Source: an uncultured Pseudomonadales bacterium
GTDB lineage: Bacteria; Pseudomonadota; Gammaproteobacteria; Pseudomonadales; Porticoccaceae
DNA: 45,620 bases
NCBI GenBank assembly: GCA_943787675.1
Contig: CALSNK010000027.1
Location: 1-45,620 of the forward strand
Direction: 5' to 3'
In this document: positions 17,853 to 26,395 of the stretch, one piece after another
Position numbering within the stretch: position 1 is the first letter of the stretch
How the letters are laid out: each line of letters opens with the position of its first letter
The notes under the pieces: generated by a model
The model's database searches: none
Told to the model about the DNA's origin: nothing
Seen by the model: the letters and a program-made list of their open reading frames with translations, nothing else
Translations under genes and position numbers: made by a program

Positions 17853-18482
17853 ATGGATCTTTACCAAGGGTTATTACTAATCACCTCAATACATCTGCTG
17901 GCCGCCGCCGCACCGGGCCCAGATTTTGTCTTAGTGTCTCAGCAAACATTATCCAACGGTAAACGTGCAGGTCTGCTCTGCAGTCTTGGTATAGCCCTAG
18001 GGCTATCGGTTCATATCCTCTATTCGTCATTGGGCCTCGCCGCCATTATCGCCAACTCATCATCGGCACTCTGGGGTATAAAATTGCTCGGTGGTGGCTA
18101 TCTGATCTATCTGGGGGTTAGTGGACTAAGCGCTAGGGCGCGCCCATTAGAGACGCAAGTCGTCAAACCCGTGGTCGCCCGATCCCCAATCAAAACCATT
18201 GGCCTAGGCTTCCTCTGTAATGCCCTAAACCCCAAAGCGCCCATCTACTTTGTCTCGCTGTTTACCATCGTCCTGTCGCAAGACACACCGGCCCAGCATT
18301 TACTGATTTACGGCCTGTGGATGATGGTACTTCAGCTCGCCTGGTTCTCACTCTTAACTGCACTGCTATCAAGACCGGCAGTAACGAGAAAATTTCAGCG
18401 CATGGGCCATTGGATAGACCGTATTGCGGGTGGCGCTATGTTACTGTTGGGGATCAAAGTACTGGCCACAAGAGCAAGCTAA
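17853..18482 (+). CDS. LysE/RhtB-family amino-acid exporter
   Basis: 209 aa from the ATG at 17853; a TTG at 17832 would add seven unlikely residues. It has the hydrophobic N-terminus with APGPDFVLVSQQTLSNGKRAG, the family signature PGPD near residue 22, and about six membrane helices, with FLCNALNPKAPIYF near residue 120 (the conserved NPK motif). Members export lysine, threonine, homoserine or similar; the substrate is not determinable here. First of three transporter genes read rightward. Confidence 0.9.
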   Translation: MDLYQGLLLITSIHLLAAAAPGPDFVLVSQQTLSNGKRAGLLCSLGIALGLSVHILYSSLGLAAIIANSSSALWGIKLLGGGYLIYLGVSGLSARARPLETQVVKPVVARSPIKTIGLGFLCNALNPKAPIYFVSLFTIVLSQDTPAQHLLIYGLWMMVLQLAWFSLLTALLSRPAVTRKFQRMGHWIDRIAGGAMLLLGIKVLATRAS

Positions 18483-18521
18483 AGATTCACTTTAGTTCAA
18501 GAGTCGATAAGGAACCACCCA

Positions 18522-19454
18522 ATGATCAACCAACGTATGGGCACCAAAGACTGGGCAATGCTGCTATTGCTGTCATTCCTTTGGGGTGGGTCATTCTTTC
18601 TTATCGGCGTAGTAGTCGCAGAGCTGCCTCCCCTAACCATAGTGACATTAAGAGTAGGCGTTGCCGCGCTAACGCTCTGGGCTGTCTTACTGATCGGCGG
18701 CTATGAAATCCCTAAATCATTCGCACTGTGGCGCGCCTTTTTTATGCTCGGGCTGCTCAACAACGTTATTCCATTTGCCCTTATAGTCTGGGGCCAAAAT
18801 CATATAGGCGCCGGTTTAGCCTCGATCATTAATGCCACAACGCCTTTATTCACCATATTAATTGCCGGTGCCTTTTTAGCGGATGAACATATGAGCCCAC
18901 AAAAAGTGGTTGGCGTTTTGGTGGGCTTATTCGGTGTGGCGGTATTAATTGGTGCCGAGTCATTGGCGGATATTGGCCTAGATATGAGTCTGCAATCATT
19001 AGCCCAGCTCGCCATCATGGGCGCTGCCATCTCCTATGGTTGCGCCTCGGTATTTGGCAGGCGCTTTAAAGCATTGGGCATTAGTCCATTCAGTACCGCT
19101 GTTGGGCAGGTTACGGCAGCCACTATTCTATTGATACCTGTCACATTTCTCGTAGAGCGCCCCGACCAGCTAGCTAGCCCAAGTCTGCAAGTATGGTTGT
19201 CTATCTTAAGCCTTGGCGTGTTCTGTACCGCCCTAGGCTATATTCTATTCTTCAAAATTCTGTCGTCATCTGGTGCCACTAACGTTGTGTTGGTGACTTT
19301 TTTAGTGCCCATCACCGCAAGCTTTTTGGGCTGGCTAATACTGAACGAACAGCTCCACAGCAGATACTTTGTTGGGATGGCCTTTATCGGTCTAGGCCTC
19401 GCCGCCATCGACGGGCGACTTTGGAAAAAACTTAAGGCAGTAGCATCACAATGA
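18522..19454 (+). CDS. EamA/DMT-family transporter
   Basis: 310 aa with about ten membrane helices in two EamA repeats. The first holds LLLLSFLWGGSFFLIGVVVAELPPLTI near the N-terminus; the second begins around residue 160 (AAISYGCASVFGRR). The FLVPITASFLGWLILNEQL motif near residue 265 is typical. It is a probable metabolite exporter of unknown substrate. It follows the first LysE gene by 39 nt and overlaps the next gene by four bases, so the three form a likely operon. Confidence 0.9.
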   Translation: MINQRMGTKDWAMLLLLSFLWGGSFFLIGVVVAELPPLTIVTLRVGVAALTLWAVLLIGGYEIPKSFALWRAFFMLGLLNNVIPFALIVWGQNHIGAGLASIINATTPLFTILIAGAFLADEHMSPQKVVGVLVGLFGVAVLIGAESLADIGLDMSLQSLAQLAIMGAAISYGCASVFGRRFKALGISPFSTAVGQVTAATILLIPVTFLVERPDQLASPSLQVWLSILSLGVFCTALGYILFFKILSSSGATNVVLVTFLVPITASFLGWLILNEQLHSRYFVGMAFIGLGLAAIDGRLWKKLKAVASQ

Positions 19455-20071
19455 CAATCACCTCAGCATTTGCGCTCTACACAACCATGATCGTACTCGC
19501 CCTACTTCCCGGGCCGGGGGTTATTGTGGTGGTTGCTCGTTCACTGGACTCAGGCTTTCGCCAAGGTTTGGCAACTGCCATGGGCGTTCTCAGCGGCGAC
19601 TTTGTTTTTATTACCTTGGCAGTGTTTGGTTTAGCCGCGCTAGCCGAAGTCATGGGCAGCTTTTTTGTGGTGATCAAATACATAGGTGCTGCCTATCTGA
19701 TCTACCTAGGCTTTAGCCTGATCACCTCCGAGCCCTCTGCTGCGGAGGCGGAAAAAGAAGCCACAAAACCGGCCAACCACTCGGCCAGCTTTCTGGTCGG
19801 TCTAATCACCTCCATTGGCAACCCCAAAGTAATCTTGTTTTACTTCAGCTTCTTCCCCGCCTTTCTCGACCTAGAAAATCTGTCTATTACCGACGTCAGC
19901 CTTTTATTTATCATCGCAACATTGTCGGTCGGCGTGGTCATGGCAGGCTATGCTTATGTTGCTGCAAAAACTAAATCCTCATTTGCAGCCTCACCCAAAA
20001 CCAAATATCTGAAGTTTGGCTCTGGTGCATTATTAATGGGTGGCGGGCTGTTTGTTGCATTGAGAAGTTAA
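19451..20071 (+). CDS. LysE-family translocator
   Basis: 206 aa with about six membrane helices. The signature LLPGPGVIVVVARSLDSGFRQG is near residue 18 and GLITSIGNPKVILFYFSFFP, with the NPK motif, near residue 115. The start codon overlaps the EamA stop (ATGA). It is a second, diverged LysE-type exporter of the trio. The C-terminal FGSGALLMGGGLFVAL closes the last helix. Confidence 0.9.
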   Translation: MTITSAFALYTTMIVLALLPGPGVIVVVARSLDSGFRQGLATAMGVLSGDFVFITLAVFGLAALAEVMGSFFVVIKYIGAAYLIYLGFSLITSEPSAAEAEKEATKPANHSASFLVGLITSIGNPKVILFYFSFFPAFLDLENLSITDVSLLFIIATLSVGVVMAGYAYVAAKTKSSFAASPKTKYLKFGSGALLMGGGLFVALRS

Positions 20072-20114
20072 GCCATAAGCGGCTAAACTAGCCCGTAAAA
20101 AGAGCCTAGACATT

Positions 20115-21122
20115 ATGAGCACAACCATCGACCTACCAGCCAGCCAAACCAGCATCGAAATCACCCAACCCGGGGGCCCAGAAGTATTGCAATCCACCTC
20201 AAGAGATATGCCCGTCCCTACCGACAGTCAGGTGTTGATTAAGGTCGCAGCGGCGGGCGTTAATCGCCCGGATGTTTTTCAGCGAATGGGGTTCTATCCG
20301 CCACCCCCAGGTGTAACCGACATTCCCGGTTTAGAAGCCTCAGGCACTGTGGTTGCAATTGGATCTGGGGTGCAGCGCTGGAAGGTTGGCGATCAGGTCT
20401 GTGCTCTGCTGTCTGGTGGTGGTTATGCCGAATATGCGGTGGCCGAAGAATCTATCTGCCTGCCGATTCCCGAGGGTCTGTCTCTAACTGATGCCGCTGC
20501 CCTCCCCGAAACCTGCTTTACGGTATGGCACAATTTATTTGAGCGCGCTGAATTACAGGCGGGTGAATGGTTGCTCGTGCATGGAGGGTCCAGTGGTATT
20601 GGTACCACCGCTATCCAGATGGCCAGCGCCATGGGTATTAAAGTCATTGCCACTGCAGGCAGTGATGAGAAATGCGCGGTATGCGAAAAGCTTGGCGCGG
20701 TTAAAGCAATCAATTATCGTCAACAGGATTTTGTGCAGGCCTGCCAAGAAATTACCGGCACTGGCGTCAACGTGATTTTAGACATGGTGGGCGGTGACTA
20801 TGTGCAGCAGAACTTTGCTGCCTGTGCCCCTAAAGCGCGGATTGTTAATATCGCCTTTTTGCGCGGTTCTAAAGTCGAAGTCGATTTACTGCCACTGATG
20901 TTAAAGCAGCTGGTGCTTACCGGTTCCACATTGCGCGCCCAGCCTATCGAAAATAAAGCGCGTATAGCCGCTGGTGTGGAGTCCCAGGTTTGGCCCTTAA
21001 TAGCTCAGGGTAAATTTAAGCCCGTGATTAATAGCCGCTTCCCCCTAGCTCAGGCCAGCGAAGCCCATACCCTGATGGAATCCAACCAACATATTGGCAA
21101 ACTGCTACTAACAACTAGCTAG
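20115..21122 (+). CDS. NAD(P)H-quinone oxidoreductase, PIG3-type zinc-free MDR
   Basis: 335 aa member of the medium-chain dehydrogenase/reductase superfamily. An N-terminal GroES-like domain (VAAAGVNRPDVFQRMGFYPP, then DIPGLEASGTV) is followed by a Rossmann domain with VHGGSSGIGTTAIQMA near residue 154 and VILDMVGGDYV near residue 223. The catalytic zinc ligands of alcohol dehydrogenases are absent, as in quinone reductases. The PIG3-type assignment rests on overall pattern. The stop codon lies within a perfect 30-bp palindrome, 26 nt before yciH. Confidence 0.9.
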   Translation: MSTTIDLPASQTSIEITQPGGPEVLQSTSRDMPVPTDSQVLIKVAAAGVNRPDVFQRMGFYPPPPGVTDIPGLEASGTVVAIGSGVQRWKVGDQVCALLSGGGYAEYAVAEESICLPIPEGLSLTDAAALPETCFTVWHNLFERAELQAGEWLLVHGGSSGIGTTAIQMASAMGIKVIATAGSDEKCAVCEKLGAVKAINYRQQDFVQACQEITGTGVNVILDMVGGDYVQQNFAACAPKARIVNIAFLRGSKVEVDLLPLMLKQLVLTGSTLRAQPIENKARIAAGVESQVWPLIAQGKFKPVINSRFPLAQASEAHTLMESNQHIGKLLLTTS

Positions 21123-21133
21123 TTGTTAGTAGC
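21104..21133. repeat. Perfect 30-bp palindrome at the oxidoreductase stop codon
   Basis: GCTACTAACAACTAG (21104-21118) is followed with no spacer by its exact reverse complement (21119-21133). It covers the last codons and TAG stop of the quinone oxidoreductase gene and ends 15 nt before the yciH ATG. As RNA it would form a long AU-rich hairpin near the yciH ribosome-binding region. No T-tract follows, so it is not a standard terminator. Confidence 0.9.
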
Positions 21134-21148
21134 TAAAAGAGACGATTA

Positions 21149-21472
21149 ATGGCGAACAAAGAATCTAGACTGGTTTATTCAACCGATGCCGGGCGCATTA
21201 CCCAAGCGGATAAGCCACAGGCAATAGAGACCGACGGCATCGTGCGCATTCGCCGCGAAACCAAAGGTCGCAAAGGCAAAGGCGTGAGTCTGGTCAGCGG
21301 CCTTGATTTAGATGAGGCCGCGCTAAAAACCCTGGCCAAGCAGCTTAAACAAAAATGCTCGACTGGCGGCACCATCAAAGATGGCGTGATTGAAATTCAG
21401 GGCGACCATCGCGACACCTTAAAAGCCGAACTAGAAAAACTCGGGCATACCGTCAAATTGGCGGGTGGTTAA
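21149..21472 (+). CDS. yciH: SUI1/eIF1-like translation factor YciH
   Basis: 107 aa, standard for bacterial SUI1 proteins. The N-terminal arm (SRLVYSTDAGRI) leads to the SUI1 fold with IRRETKGRKGKGVSLVSGL near residue 35 and TGGTIKDGVIEIQGDHRD near residue 72. YciH resembles eukaryotic eIF1 and has been linked to start-codon selection and to translation inhibition under stress. It ends three bases before the peptidase start. Confidence 0.95.
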   Translation: MANKESRLVYSTDAGRITQADKPQAIETDGIVRIRRETKGRKGKGVSLVSGLDLDEAALKTLAKQLKQKCSTGGTIKDGVIEIQGDHRDTLKAELEKLGHTVKLAGG

Positions 21473-21475
21473 ACC

Positions 21476-23395
21476 ATGACCAACAAAACCAAACAGGCCT
21501 TTGGTACCTGGCCCTCTGCCATTAGCGCAGAGCTAATCACCAAAGCTGCCCCCAGCCTTAATTTTCTGCAAAGTCACAACGACAGCCTTTACTGGGTGGA
21601 AGGTCGCCCCTGGGATGCTGGGCGCAGTGTAATTATGCGCCGGGATGGCCAGGGCCTGATAAGCGACCTACTGCCCGCCCCCTTTAGTCATTCCAGCAAG
21701 GTCCATGAATATGGCGGTATGGCCTATGCGGTAGACGATAGCCACCTGTACTTTGTGAATGCCGTGGATCAGTGTATTTATCAGCTAGCTCTCGATGAAG
21801 GCCAAAATCCGGTCTCCATCACCAAGCCAGGCCCACGTTTTGCCGACCTAGTTATTGATCAGGCACGCCAGCATCTTATTGCCGTTTGTGAAACTCACCA
21901 TGAAGATCGCGAACCAGAAAATACCCTCGTTAGTATTAGTATCGCCAATGGCGAGATTAAGACATTAGCCAGCGGCGCAGATTTTTATGCCTACCCACGC
22001 ATTAGTCCAGATCAGAAAAAGCTTTGCTGGATAGAGTGGCAGCATCCCAATATGCCCTGGGATAGCACCCAACTTTGGCAGGCGAATATCAGTGCCGACT
22101 CCCTCACTGATAAAACAATGGTTGCTGGCCGTGATGGCACTGATAAGCAAGAAGCCATTTTTCAGCCCAGCTGGTCGCCAGACAACCAGCTTTACTATGT
22201 GTCCGATAAAAATAACTGGTGGAATATCTACCGAGCTAACGGACAAATAGTCCTAAGTAAAGAAGCAGAATTTGCCACGCCATTATGGCAGTTTGGCATG
22301 AGCACCTGCGACTTCATCGACGCCAATACCATTGGTTGCCTATGGACCCAACAGGGACTTTGGCACAGCGGGTTTATCGACATCGCCACAGGGGCGTTAA
22401 CCCAAACAGATAACCAATACAGCAGCTTGGCCGCAGCCTGCTGCCATCAGGGCCAACTGTACACCGTCGCTGGCGCAGCCTCTTTGGCTAATCAGATTGT
22501 GGGCATCAACCCTAAGGGTAAACTCAAATCAGTCTATGCCCCCTCTACTCTAGCGTTAGACGAAGCCGATATAGCCCAACCCCAATCGATCCTGTTCCCA
22601 AATGACGGCAACAGTTTCAAAAATAGCGACCACAACCAGCAGGTTCACGCCTTCTTTTACCCGCCCACCAATGCCCAGTATCAAGGCATGGATAACGAGC
22701 TGCCCCTAGTCATCGCCCTCTGCCATGGCGGCCCAACCGGCGCGACAGACTCTGGCCTCAACCTAAAAATTCAATACTGGACCAACAGAGGCTTTGCCGT
22801 GGTGGATATTAACTACCGCGGCAGCACCGGTTTTGGCCGTACCTATCGCCAAGCATTAGCCGGCACCTGGGGTATTGCCGATGTTGAAGACACCCAGCTA
22901 GCTATTGCCTATCTGGCCGAGCAACACAAAATCGACCCAGAGCGCTGCCTTATCCGAGGCGGCAGTGCCGGGGGTTACACCGTGCTCTCGGCCCTAACCT
23001 TCACCGACACCTTTAAGGCCGGCGCCAGTTTGTATGGCATTGGCGATTTGGAAACACTGGCCACCGACACCCATAAATTCGAATCACGCTACATGGACAG
23101 CCTTATTGGCCCCTATCCAGAACGTAGAGATATCTACCTAGAGCGCTCACCCATACATCATGCAGAGGGCCTTAACTGCCCGGTAATATTTTTGCAGGGT
23201 TTAGAAGATAAAGTGGTACCTCCCAACCAAGCAGAAATGATGGTAAAACTGCTACAAGACAAAGGCATTAAAGTGGCCCATGTCACCTTCCCCGACGAAG
23301 GCCATGGTTTTAGAAAAGCCAAAAATATTATTATGGCGATGGAATCTGAACTACAGTTTTACCAAGAGGTTTTTAACCTGCAGGCAAAGGCTTAA
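21476..23395 (+). CDS. S9-family (prolyl oligopeptidase-like) peptidase
   Basis: 639 aa. The N-terminal half (about 1-370) is a beta-propeller with WSPDNQLYYVSDKNNWWNIY-type blades. The C-terminal alpha/beta hydrolase begins near residue 410. GGSAGGYTVLSAL carries the nucleophile serine near residue 500, QGLEDKVVPPNQAEMM the aspartate and FPDEGHGFRKA the histidine. No signal peptide is visible, so it is cytoplasmic. The ATG comes three bases after the yciH stop and greB starts three bases after its own stop. The sequence GGTTAAACCATG / GCTTAAACCATG is nearly the same at both junctions. Confidence 0.93.
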   Translation: MTNKTKQAFGTWPSAISAELITKAAPSLNFLQSHNDSLYWVEGRPWDAGRSVIMRRDGQGLISDLLPAPFSHSSKVHEYGGMAYAVDDSHLYFVNAVDQCIYQLALDEGQNPVSITKPGPRFADLVIDQARQHLIAVCETHHEDREPENTLVSISIANGEIKTLASGADFYAYPRISPDQKKLCWIEWQHPNMPWDSTQLWQANISADSLTDKTMVAGRDGTDKQEAIFQPSWSPDNQLYYVSDKNNWWNIYRANGQIVLSKEAEFATPLWQFGMSTCDFIDANTIGCLWTQQGLWHSGFIDIATGALTQTDNQYSSLAAACCHQGQLYTVAGAASLANQIVGINPKGKLKSVYAPSTLALDEADIAQPQSILFPNDGNSFKNSDHNQQVHAFFYPPTNAQYQGMDNELPLVIALCHGGPTGATDSGLNLKIQYWTNRGFAVVDINYRGSTGFGRTYRQALAGTWGIADVEDTQLAIAYLAEQHKIDPERCLIRGGSAGGYTVLSALTFTDTFKAGASLYGIGDLETLATDTHKFESRYMDSLIGPYPERRDIYLERSPIHHAEGLNCPVIFLQGLEDKVVPPNQAEMMVKLLQDKGIKVAHVTFPDEGHGFRKAKNIIMAMESELQFYQEVFNLQAKA

Positions 23396-23398
23396 ACC

Positions 23399-23896
23399 AT
23401 GGGACGATATAGACCACCAGGCCCCAAAAGCTCTCCCTATATCACCGCAGACGGTGCCGCTGCTATGCGCGCAGAAGTTCGGCAGCTGTGGAAGGTGGAG
23501 CGTCCGCAAGTTACCCATGTGGTCCACGAAGCCGCTAAGAATGGCGACCGCTCAGAAAACGGTGACTATATTTATGGCAAGCGACGTCTTCGAGAAATCG
23601 ATGGCCGTGTGCGTTACCTGACCAAGCGGCTTGAAGATGCCACCATTGTTGAAGATAAACCCCGCGACCCCTCGAAAGTATTTTTTTCGGCCTGGGTGAC
23701 TGTCGAAGATAAAGATACCGGCGAAGAACATGTGTATCGCCTAGTAGGATCAGATGAGATCGACCCTGCACTCAACTGCATTAGTATTGACGGCCCCATG
23801 GCTCAGGCGCTGGTGGGAAAATCTATTGATGATGAGGTGGTTGTAAAAACACCAGCGGGAGAGCGGTGTTTGGTCATTACCGCTATTAGGTACTAA
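23399..23896 (+). CDS. greB: Transcription elongation factor GreB
   Basis: 165 aa. It rescues backtracked RNA polymerase by stimulating transcript cleavage. The N-terminal coiled coil holds the acidic tip in AAKNGDRSENGDYIYGKRRL (Asp/Glu pair, residues about 43-62). The FKBP-like C-terminal domain follows from about residue 90 (ARVTVEDKDTG-like AWVTVEDKDTGEEHVYRLVGSDEI). The basic N-terminus (MGRYRPPGP) and YGKRRLREIDGR favour GreB over GreA. It is the last gene of the yciH-peptidase-greB unit. Confidence 0.95.
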   Translation: MGRYRPPGPKSSPYITADGAAAMRAEVRQLWKVERPQVTHVVHEAAKNGDRSENGDYIYGKRRLREIDGRVRYLTKRLEDATIVEDKPRDPSKVFFSAWVTVEDKDTGEEHVYRLVGSDEIDPALNCISIDGPMAQALVGKSIDDEVVVKTPAGERCLVITAIRY

Positions 23897-23992
23897 AGCC
23901 TTACTTAGGGCGCATCAGAAATGCCGCTTACATCCCTATCGAATCCAGAAAAACCAACTAATGTTCCCAGCAGCAAACCCTATAGCCAACTC

Positions 23993-24022
23993 TTGCATTG
24001 ACTCTATGCGTTAATGTATAAT
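23993..24022 (+). promoter_or_regulatory. Possible sigma70 promoter for the haemoglobin gene
   Basis: TTGCAT (23993-23998) and a perfect TATAAT (24017-24022) are separated by 18 bp. The predicted start near 24029 gives a leader of about 140 nt before the truncated haemoglobin gene, and that leader includes a 36-codon open frame. The rest of the 23897-24170 gap shows nothing else that I can assign. Confidence 0.55.
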
Positions 24023-24042
24023 TCGGGTTAACGATAAAGGAA

Positions 24043-24153
24043 ATGTCTCAATCTATCCTTGGTTCGACATCCTTTATGTTTTGCTCCCAGACTGACAATG
24101 AAACAGGCATTAAAACCTACGTTGTACAGTTAGGTAAATCCTACACTCGATAG
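24043..24153 (+). CDS. Possible small leader ORF (36 codons)
   Basis: An ATG at 24043 follows AAAGGA at very short spacing and opens a frame that ends with TAG at 24151. The peptide starts MSQSILGSTSFMFCSQTD and ends LGKSYTR. It matches no family I recognise. It sits 17 nt before the truncated haemoglobin start, inside the predicted leader. It may be a translated leader peptide or chance; the ribosome-binding site is too close to be convincing. Confidence 0.25.
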   Translation: MSQSILGSTSFMFCSQTDNETGIKTYVVQLGKSYTR

Positions 24154-24170
24154 AGCGTATATAAGGACAT

Positions 24171-24533
24171 ATGATGGATAACTTATTCGATAAATATGGC
24201 GGTATAGATGTGATGCGTGAGCTCATCAAAGAGTTCTATGCACAGGTTTATGCGCGACCTGCATTAAAAACATACTTTGAAGGTACCGACCTTAACGACC
24301 TCATCCAGCACCAATGTAAATTCTTTGCCTATGCACTGGGTAAGCCCTTTCAAGAATATAAAGACGAATGGCTAAAGAAAGGCCACGAAGGTAGAAACAT
24401 CAGCGACGATCATTTTCTGAAAGTCGCAGAACTTCTAAGAAATGTATTACTAGATGCTGGCGTCGAAAATGATGATGTTAAAGACATTATGATTGCCGTG
24501 GCATCCAAGCGACCGCAGATTGTGAATGTATAA
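24171..24533 (+). CDS. Group 1 truncated haemoglobin
   Basis: 120 aa, the size of TrHbI proteins, a haem-binding 2-on-2 globin fold. It begins LFDKYGGIDVMRELIKEFYAQVYARP (helices A-B with the B10 region FY). Other segments are LNDLIQHQCKFFAYALGKP around helices CD-E and NISDDHFLKVAELLRNVL with the proximal His81. Family members bind O2 or NO and often act in NO detoxification; the specific role here is unknown. Two adjacent ATG codons (24171, 24174) follow AAGGA; the second has the better spacing. Confidence 0.9.
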   Translation: MMDNLFDKYGGIDVMRELIKEFYAQVYARPALKTYFEGTDLNDLIQHQCKFFAYALGKPFQEYKDEWLKKGHEGRNISDDHFLKVAELLRNVLLDAGVENDDVKDIMIAVASKRPQIVNV

Positions 24534-24545
24534 CATTAACTAGAT

Positions 24546-24597
24546 GGTCTCTCGTGAATAGAGAGACCGGCACGAAAAATCTGTTTTTTTTAGTGCC
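24546..24597 (+). terminator. Hairpins after the haemoglobin gene
   Basis: GGTCTCTC (24546-24553) pairs perfectly with GAGAGACC (24561-24568) across a 7-nt loop. A second, weaker GGCAC/GTGCC pair encloses a run of eight T (24584-24591). The T-tract is about 15 nt from the first stem, so it is not a textbook terminator, but this is the convergent gap between the haemoglobin gene and pdxH. Confidence 0.5.
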
Positions 24598-24650
24598 GTC
24601 TCAACAGGGTCTGTGCTGCTAAGGTTTGGCCGCGATCTGTCTGGCCCCTG

Positions 24651-25286
24651 TTAGGGTGACAGGCGGGCAATGTCCCAGCCATCGCCATTCCGCTGAAAAC
24701 TAAAGCGGTCATGCAAACGACTCTCACCACCCTGCCAAAACTCAATTTCCTCAGGGATCACTCGAAACCCACCCCAAAAATCGGGCAAGGGAATCTCACC
24801 CTTCGAAAACTTTGCTTTAACCTGTTCAAACTGAGTTTCCAGCGCCTGACGAGAATTGACACGGCTGCTCTGTTTAGAGGCCCAGGCAGCAAGCTGGCTG
24901 CCCTTAGGGCGACTTAAAAAATACTTCATCACATCGACGGTAGATAGCCGCTCAGCACGGCCACCTACAATCACCTGACGGTCTAACTGCAACCAAGGAA
25001 AGTGCAAACTCACCTGAGCATTACCCGCAATCTCAGTAGCCTTGCGACTACCAAGATTGGTATAAAACACAAAGCCACGCTCATCAAAATCTTTTAACAG
25101 CACCATGCGCTGCCAAGGCTTACCCTCGGCATTCACCGTGGCCACAGACATGGCCGTTGGGTCTTGGATATCCGCCTCAATAGCCTGGGCCATCCAGCGC
25201 TTAAACTGATCAAAGGGACTATCCAGCAAAGACTCTCGAGAAAGCTTCCCGTAGTCGTATTCCCGGCGATTATCTTGCAAGCTCAT
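24651..25286 (-). CDS. pdxH: Pyridoxamine/pyridoxine 5'-phosphate oxidase
   Basis: 211 aa. This FMN-dependent enzyme makes pyridoxal 5'-phosphate from PNP or PMP. The N-terminal [24 protein letters not shown], the FMN-binding [20 protein letters not shown] near residue 60, and [17 protein letters not shown] are present. The C-terminal PROSITE-type end [20 protein letters not shown], with WQGG and RLHDR, is intact. It follows the SDR upstream by 33 nt and probably shares its transcript. Confidence 0.97.
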   Translation of the reverse strand: MSLQDNRREYDYGKLSRESLLDSPFDQFKRWMAQAIEADIQDPTAMSVATVNAEGKPWQRMVLLKDFDERGFVFYTNLGSRKATEIAGNAQVSLHFPWLQLDRQVIVGGRAERLSTVDVMKYFLSRPKGSQLAAWASKQSSRVNSRQALETQFEQVKAKFSKGEIPLPDFWGGFRVIPEEIEFWQGGESRLHDRFSFQRNGDGWDIARLSP

Positions 25287-25319
25287 AGCATTTCCATCTG
25301 TGCAGTTGCGTTAATGATA

Positions 25320-26087
25320 TTACATATTACCAATAGACTGGCCGCCATCAACCGGCAATGCAACACCCGTCAAATAACTACCCGCATCACTGGCCAGCAG
25401 CAAGAAGGGGGAGCTAATCTCATCCATCTCACCAGGACGCGCCAAAGGAGAAGACGCAAGAAACGCATTACCCTGAGGCGAGTCAAACAACATCTCAGTC
25501 ATTTCAGTTAAAAAGAATCCAGGACACAGCGCATTCACACGAATACCCTTACGACCCAGCTCCAGCGCCAACGCCTTAGACAGCTGAACAACACCGGCCT
25601 TAGAAGCCGCATAGACTGACTGGGCAAAGGATACACGCAGACCCAAAATTGACGCGGTGTTCACAATGCTACCACCAACACCCGCCGCAACCATACGTTT
25701 AGCGGCCTCTTGAGCCACCATCCACACACCCTTAAGGTTGGTGTCTAATACCAGATCCCAATCCGCTTCAGTGGCTTTAAGCGCACTGCGGCCATCGGCA
25801 ACACCGGCATTGTTAGAGATAACGGTAACAGTACCAAAGGCCGCTTCAGATGCATCAAACGCAGCAGTAATCGACTCAGTATTGGTCACATCCAAGGCAA
25901 CCGCGAAGGCTTCACCACCCTCAGCCTTAATCTCAGCAACCAGCGCTTCAAGACGGTCCAAACGGCGTGCCGCCACTACAACCTTAGCACCACGAGCAGC
26001 CAAAATTTTCGCAAAGTTAACGCCAAAACCACTAGATGCGCCAGTTACCATGGCAACTTTGCCAGTCATATCGAATTCTGTGTTCAC
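25320..26087 (-). CDS. SDR-family oxidoreductase (FabG-like)
   Basis: 255 aa classical SDR. TGASSGFG near residue 15 binds the nucleotide and VAARRLDRL near residue 37 suggests NADP preference. NNAG is near residue 91, the catalytic Ser lies in NTASILG near 143, and YAASK near 157. The C-terminal LLLASDAGSYLTGVALPVDGG is typical of 3-oxoacyl-ACP-reductase-like SDRs. Substrate is unknown. The start is GTG at 26087 with AAGGA seven bases before it. Confidence 0.9.
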   Translation of the reverse strand: MNTEFDMTGKVAMVTGASSGFGVNFAKILAARGAKVVVAARRLDRLEALVAEIKAEGGEAFAVALDVTNTESITAAFDASEAAFGTVTVISNNAGVADGRSALKATEADWDLVLDTNLKGVWMVAQEAAKRMVAAGVGGSIVNTASILGLRVSFAQSVYAASKAGVVQLSKALALELGRKGIRVNALCPGFFLTEMTEMLFDSPQGNAFLASSPLARPGEMDEISSPFLLLASDAGSYLTGVALPVDGGQSIGNM

Positions 26088-26376
26088 GTTTCATTCCTTT
26101 TATTTATTGTTGTTGGATTGGATGCTTTTTTTCAGAGGGCTAGTTTAACCTGCGGGGGCTGCTGCCACTAGGATAAATGGGACTTTAGGGTTCTGGGTTA
26201 CTCACCGGATATTGATCACAGTATTTTATGGCTTTTTGTATTCGCCAAAGGGTTATTGGGTATTTGAGGATTGATCTACTCTTTTTGTAGTACCTCCGTG
26301 CCACTCTCTCCGCTCAATCATTAACCTAGAAATTCAATCATAGCCAAGGAGGCCTGAATTAAAATCTTGACGGCAT
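26088..26376. other. Intergenic region between the SDR and the toxin gene
   Basis: About 290 bp with no open frame of note. It contains AT-rich sequence, a weak CTAC/GTAG hairpin near 26275-26294, and a perfect ribosome-binding-like AAGGAGG at about 26346-26352 that is not followed by any in-frame start codon leading into the toxin. It marks the left edge of the more accessory-looking stretch up to deaD. Confidence 0.5.
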
Positions 26377-26395
26377 GTACCACAAATGGTACTTT
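26367..26395 (+). promoter_or_regulatory. Promoter with embedded operator for the toxin-antitoxin pair
   Basis: TTGACG (26367-26372) and TACTTT (26390-26395) are 17 bp apart. Between them lies the perfect inverted repeat GTACCA-CAAA-TGGTAC (26377-26392). This is the layout of an autoregulated toxin-antitoxin operon, in which the HTH antitoxin binds within the promoter. If correct, transcription begins near 26402, at or next to the second in-frame ATG of the toxin (26401). Confidence 0.55.

Noticed and set aside
16925..23960. Shared AATCCAGAAAAA motif after comM and after greB
   Set aside because: Only about a dozen bases match, in different contexts, with no further similarity; likely chance.
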